A stretch of 64,000 nt of DNA from assembly GCF_009909145.1 (NCBI RefSeq), contig NZ_JAAAPJ010000001.1, positions 496,001 through 560,000 of the forward strand, in the 5' to 3' direction. A program made the position numbers and the translations under genes. This document shows, piece by piece, positions 59,302 to 64,000 of the stretch. Within the stretch, counting starts at the first letter, position 1. Each line of letters begins with the position of its first letter. The DNA comes from Corallococcus silvisoli (GTDB lineage: Bacteria > Myxococcota > Myxococcia > Myxococcales > Myxococcaceae). A model generated the notes under the pieces. It worked only from the letters and a program-made list of their open reading frames with translations. It was not told where the DNA came from and ran no database searches.

Positions 59302-60009
59302 TCAGCTCTGGTTCACGTTGAACGTGAAGCCCGTCTTGGCGACGCGGCCGTCCGGCGCGGTGGCCACGAACTTCACGATGTAGGGCAGGCCGGTGAGCGA
59401 GCGATCCGGCAGGACGCGGATCTGCGCGGTCGTCTGACCTTCCTCCAGGGTGAGCGCGTCGGCCGTGAGGCGCTTGCTGGGCGTCTCGAGCGTGATGACG
59501 AGCGGGCCGGTGAAGCCCTCCGCGCGGGTCACGGTCACGGTCGTCACGCCGCGCTGGCCCGGGATGAGGTTCACCTGGCGGGGCTCCACGGCGATGGAGA
59601 AGTCCGGATTGGGCTCGGGCGGCTCCAGGAGGGCCACGGAGATGCCGCCGGTGGCGGTGACGTTGTTGGCCGGGTCCTCCGCGACGAGCTGCAGCGCGCG
59701 CACGCCGTAGTCCCGGGTGCTGGGCGACACGGTGAGGGTGGCCGTGGTCCTGACGAGGGTCTCTCCCTCCGGAATGGAGAAGTCCGGGCCAAAGGTGACG
59801 CCCTGGGGGGCGGCCGCCGTGCGGATCTTCACCTCCCCCAGGTTGTCCGCGATGCGCTGGACGGCGATCTCATAGGGGACGCTGTCGCCGGGCGCCACGG
59901 TGACGGTGTCCAGGCCCGCCCAGTCCAGACGGTAGTACGGCCCCCCGCTGCCGCAGCCCAGGGCCAGCGCGCAGGCGAGGATGGCGAGACGGGGGAGGGG
60001 ACGCGACAT
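59302..60009 (-). CDS. Ig-like lipoprotein
   Basis: From the ATG at 60009 (TGGAG about 8 bases upstream) the 235-residue lipoprotein (AILACALALGCGSGG) has two Ig-like modules. Each has the rhythm of myxobacterial secreted modules (VTVAPGDSVPYEIAVQRI, QVNLIPGQRGVTTVTVTRAE) and the last ends GFTFNVNQS. Function unknown; the gene is 83 bases downstream of the deacetylase-like gene on the same strand. Confidence 0.75.
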   Translation of the reverse strand: MSRPLPRLAILACALALGCGSGGPYYRLDWAGLDTVTVAPGDSVPYEIAVQRIADNLGEVKIRTAAAPQGVTFGPDFSIPEGETLVRTTATLTVSPSTRDYGVRALQLVAEDPANNVTATGGISVALLEPPEPNPDFSIAVEPRQVNLIPGQRGVTTVTVTRAEGFTGPLVITLETPSKRLTADALTLEEGQTTAQIRVLPDRSLTGLPYIVKFVATAPDGRVAKTGFTFNVNQS

Positions 60010-60092
60010 GGAGGGCTCCAGGGGTGGCGAGGCAGGGATGAGCATGGGGCCGGGGCACGCGTGCCCGCAAGCGGCCGGGGGGAAGGGCGGCG

Positions 60093-60992
60093 TCAGCGAA
60101 ACAACGAACAGGCCGCCAGATAAGTCCCGACGTGGGCCTCCAGCGATGGCGTCAGCGGCCTCGAGTAGCCCCCACCCAGCGTGAGGACCACCGGCACGCC
60201 GCGCTCGCGCGCGGCGCCCAGGACGCGCAGGTCCCGTTCGCGCAGTCCGGCATGGGTGAGGGACAGCCGGCCCAGGGTGTCCTCCGCCAGGGGATCCACT
60301 CCGGCCTGGAAGAAGAGCAGGTCGGCGTGCGCGGACTCCAGGACGTGGGGCAGGTGGGCGTCGAGCGTGGCCAGGTACTCCGCGTCACCCGTGCCGTCCT
60401 CCAGCCCCAGGTCCAGGTGCGAGGGCTGCTTGCGGAAGGGGAAGTTGTGCTCTCCGTGCATGGAGAAGGTGAAGACGGACGGGTCCCCCGCGAAGGTGGC
60501 CGCGGTGCCGTTGCCCTGGTGCACGTCCAGGTCCACCACCACCGCGCGGCGGATGGCGCCCTCGGCCTGGAGGACGCGGATGGCCACGGCGATGTCGTTG
60601 AAGACACAGAAGCCCTCCCCGTGGTCGGGGAAGGCGTGATGCGTGCCGCCGGCCAGGTGCGCGCCGAAGCCATCCTCCAGGGCGGCGCGGGCGGCGGCCA
60701 GCGTGCCTCCCACGGAGGCGCGGGCGTTGTCCACGAGCAGGGGCGACCAGGGAAAGCCCAGCCGGCGCAGCTCCGCGTCGGTGAGGGTGCCGCCGAAGAA
60801 GGCGTCCAGATAGCGCGGGGTGTGCACGCGCTCCAGGTCGGCCCGCTCCGCTCGGGGCGCCTCGAAGAGGGAGGCCGGGGACAGGATGCCGCGCGCGAGC
60901 AGCAGCTCCCGCAGCAGGCGGTACTTCTCCATGGGAAAGCGGTGCCCTTCAGGCAGGGGGACGCTGTACCGGTCCAGGTGGAAGACGCGCAC
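60093..60992 (-). CDS. Histone-deacetylase-superfamily enzyme (acetoin/polyamine deacetylase-like)
   Basis: The GTG start at 60992 gives 299 residues beginning VRVFHLDRYSVPLPEGHRFP, as in this family. The zinc and catalytic residues are present: HH in GGTHHAFPDHGEGFCVFND, DxH in DLDVHQGNGT, the second Asp in GVDPLAEDTLG and the Tyr in LTLGGGYSRP. Bacterial members remove acetyl groups from small amines or proteins. The SD is weak and an upstream ATG at 61118 extends into the divergent gene's leader, so I reject it. Confidence 0.9.
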   Translation of the reverse strand: MRVFHLDRYSVPLPEGHRFPMEKYRLLRELLLARGILSPASLFEAPRAERADLERVHTPRYLDAFFGGTLTDAELRRLGFPWSPLLVDNARASVGGTLAAARAALEDGFGAHLAGGTHHAFPDHGEGFCVFNDIAVAIRVLQAEGAIRRAVVVDLDVHQGNGTAATFAGDPSVFTFSMHGEHNFPFRKQPSHLDLGLEDGTGDAEYLATLDAHLPHVLESAHADLLFFQAGVDPLAEDTLGRLSLTHAGLRERDLRVLGAARERGVPVVLTLGGGYSRPLTPSLEAHVGTYLAACSLFR

Positions 60993-61120
60993 GGACCCGG
61001 GGCGTAACGCCCGTTCCGGAGGGGTGCAACCGGGCGCGTAGATCTTCCGGCGGGCCCGTTCGTTACAGGGACAAGCGGCACGCGATGCCCGCCCCGCCGC
61101 CCGTTTCCTGGAGCCCACCC

Positions 61121-62539
61121 ATGAACCTGAAGCCCCTCTCGCGGGCCGTCTTGACGGCCGCGCTCGCCACCGGTCTGTCCGCTGCCTCCGCCCTGGCCTC
61201 CACGCCCGTCGTCCCCGTCCACGAGAGTGTGCCCCCGCCCCCCGAGCCGCGGTCCGCGGCCCCCGTGACGCCGGGCCCCAAGCCGGTCGCGCCGGATGCC
61301 TTCTCGAAGCCCGCCGAAAAGGGGACGCCCCCGAAGGCCGATGGAAAAGGGACGTCCGCGAAGCCCGCCGAAAAGGGGACGCCCCCGAAGGCCGATGGAG
61401 CCGGGACGTCCGCGATGCCTCCTCCGCAGGCGGCGGCCCCCACGGGCCAGGGCGCGCAGGCTCAAGGCGGAGCGCAGCAGGGGGCCCAGCCGGAAATCGA
61501 GGTGGCCTTCGTGCTGGACACCACCGGGTCCATGAGCGGCCTGCTGGAGGGCGCGAAGCAGAAGATCTTCTCCATCGCGTCGCGCATCGCGAAGGGCACG
61601 CCCACGCCGCACCTGAAGGTGGCGCTGGTGGCCTACCGCGACGTGGGGGACGCCTATGTGACGAAGCGCTTCGACCTGAGCGACGACATGGACTCCATGT
61701 TCGCGGAGCTGCGCAAGCTCCAGGCGGACGGGGGCGGGGACTTCCCCGAGCACGTGGGCCGCGGGCTGGGCGAGGCGGTGTCGCTGCTCAAGTGGAACCA
61801 GAACCGCGAGGTGATGAAGGTCATCTTCCTGGTGGGTGACGCGCCCCCCGCGGAGCGCGAGGCCGCCTGGGACTTCAAGCTGTGGTCCAAGCGCGCGAAG
61901 GAGCGCCACATCGTGGTGAACACGGTGCGCTGCGGAGTGGACTCCAGCACCGAGGAGTCCTGGCGCTACGTGGCGAAGCTGACGGACGGGACGTTCGACT
62001 CCATCGACGCGTCGGGCGGCATGGTGGCGGTGGCCACGCCCTATGACGCGGAGCTGTCCCGCGTGAACGCGGAGCTGGCGTCGAAGACGCTCTACGGCGG
62101 GCGCAAGGAGGCGCAGCTCGCCAACCGGGCCCGCGCGGAGGCCACCAAGGGCATGGCCGCGGAGGCCGTCGCGGACCGCATCAGCTACATGAAGAAGAGC
62201 CGGGGCGTGGGCATGAGCGCCCCCAGCGCCGCGGCGGTCAGCAGCGCGCCCATGGCGGTGGGCGGCGCGGTGGACCTGCTGGAGAAGCCCGCCGCGCTCG
62301 ACACCCTCAAGGACGACGAGCTGCCCACGGAGCTGCAGGGCCTCAAGAAGGAGGAGCAGGCCGCGAAGGTGAAGCAGCTGTCCGCCGAGCGCAAGGTGCT
62401 GGAGGAGAAGGTCGCGAAGCTCGCCACCGAACGCGACCAGTGGCTCGTGAAGAACGCGCCCGCCAAGGAGGACGCCTTCGACGCCAACGTGATGAAGAGC
62501 GTGAAGACCCAGGCGGCGAAGTTCGGCGTCGCCTACTGA
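61121..62539 (+). CDS. vWA-domain protein with coiled-coil C-terminus
   Basis: The 472-residue protein has a signal peptide (AVLTAALATGLSAASALAS), a Pro/Lys repeat region, a vWA domain (about 125-320: FVLDTTGSMSGLLEGAKQK with the metal-site DxTxS, then FPEHVGRGLGEAV) and a C-terminal coiled coil (KKEEQAAKVKQLSAERKVLE). TGGAG sits 8 bases before the ATG. It is divergent from the deacetylase with 128 bases between them. A periplasmic partner-binding role is likely. Confidence 0.85.
   Translation: MNLKPLSRAVLTAALATGLSAASALASTPVVPVHESVPPPPEPRSAAPVTPGPKPVAPDAFSKPAEKGTPPKADGKGTSAKPAEKGTPPKADGAGTSAMPPPQAAAPTGQGAQAQGGAQQGAQPEIEVAFVLDTTGSMSGLLEGAKQKIFSIASRIAKGTPTPHLKVALVAYRDVGDAYVTKRFDLSDDMDSMFAELRKLQADGGGDFPEHVGRGLGEAVSLLKWNQNREVMKVIFLVGDAPPAEREAAWDFKLWSKRAKERHIVVNTVRCGVDSSTEESWRYVAKLTDGTFDSIDASGGMVAVATPYDAELSRVNAELASKTLYGGRKEAQLANRARAEATKGMAAEAVADRISYMKKSRGVGMSAPSAAAVSSAPMAVGGAVDLLEKPAALDTLKDDELPTELQGLKKEEQAAKVKQLSAERKVLEEKVAKLATERDQWLVKNAPAKEDAFDANVMKSVKTQAAKFGVAY
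61307..61414 (+). repeat. 54-bp tandem repeat coding KPAEKGTPPKADGxGTSA
   Basis: Two 54-base copies in the linker of the vWA protein; they differ at a handful of bases. Confidence 0.9.
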
Positions 62540-62555
62540 GCGGCTCGCAGCGGCG

Positions 62556-62583
62556 GGAGCGGGGCCCGTGCGTGCCCCGCTTC
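62556..62583. terminator. Hairpin between convergent genes
   Basis: GGAGCGGGGC pairs with GCCCCGCTTCC (10 bp including one G-T and ignoring the outer base) around an 8-base loop, 16 bases after the vWA stop. Confidence 0.55.
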
Positions 62584-62588
62584 CGTCG

Positions 62589-64000
62589 CTATTCGCGCGT
62601 CACCGCCCGGAGCACCACCTCCCGGCGCTGGTCCAACAGGCGCATCGCCAGGGGCCGCGCGAGGCGGTAGACGCCGAAGTTGAACACCGCGAAGGCGGCG
62701 ATGAAGGCCACCGAGTGCCAGCCCGGCCCGTCCTTCCCCGCCATCCTCAGCGCGTGGCCAAAGGGCATGCAGCCCACGCTGGCGGCGAGGATGCCCAGCA
62801 TGGACGCGGTGAGCGGCACCTTGTCCCGCCGCTTGAGGCTCGCGTGGAACTTCACCGGGAAGTACAGCGACAGGAAGTTGCCCGCGGCCAGCAGCATGGG
62901 CACCACCGCCGCCACCGAGGCCATGGCGCACAGGAAGTCCACCCACGTGCCCGCGCCGAAGTACACCCGGTAGAAGACGCCCACCAGCACCGCCATCCCC
63001 AGCGCCGCCACGCCCTGCACCCGGTTCTTCGCGCGCAGCACGTCCGCCAGGGTCATGGGCGCCGCGAGGAACACCGCGAAGCCGTGACCGTCATACGCGA
63101 AGGTGTTCTGCGAGAACGTGGAGGCGATGACCACCGCGCCATAGATGCTCAGGCCGCCCATCACCCACGCGTCCGCGCTGTGGCCCAGCAGGTACACGAA
63201 GAGGTCCCGGCCGGAGAGCAGCTTCAGCAGGATGGCCAGGATGAAGGGCACCGCCGCCAGCAGCCGCGCGCGCGGGTTGCGCCACAGGTCCAGCACCTCG
63301 CGCCGCACCAGCGTGTCGAAGCGCGAGCCCGTGGTGGCGAACGGATCCGCGTCCCTGCCGTCCGCCCGCGCGCCGCCGGAGCGGCCCGCCTGCCGGTGGA
63401 AGCGCAGGAGCAGCGAGTACGCCACCGCCATGCCCACGCAGGTGAAGAACAGCAGGCCCAGGGCCTCCAGGAGCGCGATGCCCACGCGCCCGTGGGCCAG
63501 CTGTCCCAGCCCATCCCCGAAGAAGCCCGGCGGCACCTGGCTGAGCGCCACCGCCGCGTTGATGATGAGGCTCATGTCCAGCGCGCTCACGCCCGCGTCG
63601 CCCACGCTCGTCAGCCAGGACGTGTCGATGGGCGGGATGAACGACGCGGCCACCAGGAAGGCCACCATGCCGCCGCCCATGATGCGCGCGCTGTGCTTCT
63701 CCCGGAGCACGTTGATGACCGTGTAGAGGCCCACCCGGCTCCACGCCGCGCACAGGAGCGCGAACAGCACATAGAGCACCACCGCCAGCCACGGCGCCGC
63801 CAGCCGGTGGCGCGACGCATAGCCCACCGCCGCGCCGGTGAGGGGCGCGTAGAACACGAGCGCTCGGGGCTCGAAGAGGCTCGCCACCGTGGAGCCCATC
63901 AAGAGCCGGAACGGGGAGATGGGGAACGCCGCGTAGCGCGACAGCTCCGAGTGGTCATCCACGCCCGCGGACAACAGCGGCCACGTCACCCACGTGGCCG
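62589..64000 (-). CDS. Multi-pass membrane protein, ABC-2-permease-like (5' end outside window)
   Basis: About 470 residues are visible and the gene starts beyond the right edge. It has at least ten hydrophobic segments (LAVVLYVLFALLCAAW, GIALLEALGLLFFTCVGMAV, FILAILLKLLSG, VVPMLLAAGNFLSLYFPVKF). The long loop between segments (FDTLVRREVLDLWRNPRARL) is like ABC-2-type export permeases. No ATPase gene is visible in the window; it may lie to the right. Confidence 0.7.
   Translation of the reverse strand, partial: ATWVTWPLLSAGVDDHSELSRYAAFPISPFRLLMGSTVASLFEPRALVFYAPLTGAAVGYASRHRLAAPWLAVVLYVLFALLCAAWSRVGLYTVINVLREKHSARIMGGGMVAFLVAASFIPPIDTSWLTSVGDAGVSALDMSLIINAAVALSQVPPGFFGDGLGQLAHGRVGIALLEALGLLFFTCVGMAVAYSLLLRFHRQAGRSGGARADGRDADPFATTGSRFDTLVRREVLDLWRNPRARLLAAVPFILAILLKLLSGRDLFVYLLGHSADAWVMGGLSIYGAVVIASTFSQNTFAYDGHGFAVFLAAPMTLADVLRAKNRVQGVAALGMAVLVGVFYRVYFGAGTWVDFLCAMASVAAVVPMLLAAGNFLSLYFPVKFHASLKRRDKVPLTASMLGILAASVGCMPFGHALRMAGKDGPGWHSVAFIAAFAVFNFGVYRLARPLAMRLLDQRREVVLRAVTRE

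Overview
The window is about 70% GC and has the third-position G/C bias of a myxobacterial chromosome (Deltaproteobacteria/Myxococcota, most like the Myxococcus/Corallococcus group). Supporting marks are many lipoproteins with a Cys lipobox, thrombospondin-3-type calcium repeats, a MYXO-CTERM-like tail, FHA-sigma54 and FHA-TonB type proteins, a PilY1/minor pilin locus and ATGA/GTGA/TTGA stop-start overlaps. About 50 genes are called, two of them cut by the window edges. I see no rRNA, tRNA, CRISPR array, insertion sequence or prophage.

Layout. 1-2567: a cut FHA/transmembrane/glycine-rich GltG/AgmX-like protein and a small secreted companion. 2798-5155: a beta-propeller di-heme cytochrome. 5169-7140: a three-gene operon encoding a short secreted Gly/Cys-rich peptide, a one-pass partner and an HTTM membrane protein; this is the best candidate for an undescribed system. 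7389-16673: a co-directional run of large secreted proteins (three paralogous lipoproteins with von Willebrand A-like plus calcium-repeat architecture, a MYXO-CTERM-like calcium-repeat protein, and a further lipoprotein). 16733-22762: small lipoproteins, a GMC oxidoreductase with its Tat-exported small subunit, a propeller lipoprotein pair and a DUF3332 protein. 22820-24184: an FHA-sigma54 activator. 24275-29071: two large secreted propeller/beta-helix proteins. 29288-32233: a methyltransferase and a PhoR/PhoB-like two-component pair. 32473-36839: a second propeller di-heme lipoprotein and two envelope proteins.

36869-50528 is mostly housekeeping: gpsA, a small membrane protein, hflX, proB, a secreted protein, a tandem WYL regulator pair followed by an FHA membrane protein, a cardiolipin-synthase-like phospholipase D, acnA, and a RelA/SpoT-like HD hydrolase. 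50564-57208 is a type IV pilus tip/priming operon, pilY1-pilV-pilW-pilX. 57324-64000 holds an ArfB-like release factor, a YceI protein, a pirin, a lipoprotein, a histone-deacetylase-like enzyme, a vWA coiled-coil protein and a cut multi-pass permease.

How they fit together: most of the window encodes cell-surface and envelope functions (motility, pili, secreted calcium-binding and propeller proteins, periplasmic redox) interspersed with core metabolism. Strong GC-rich hairpins sit between several gene ends and probably act as terminators, although most lack a T tract. All functions are inferred from sequence reading alone; no database search was possible.
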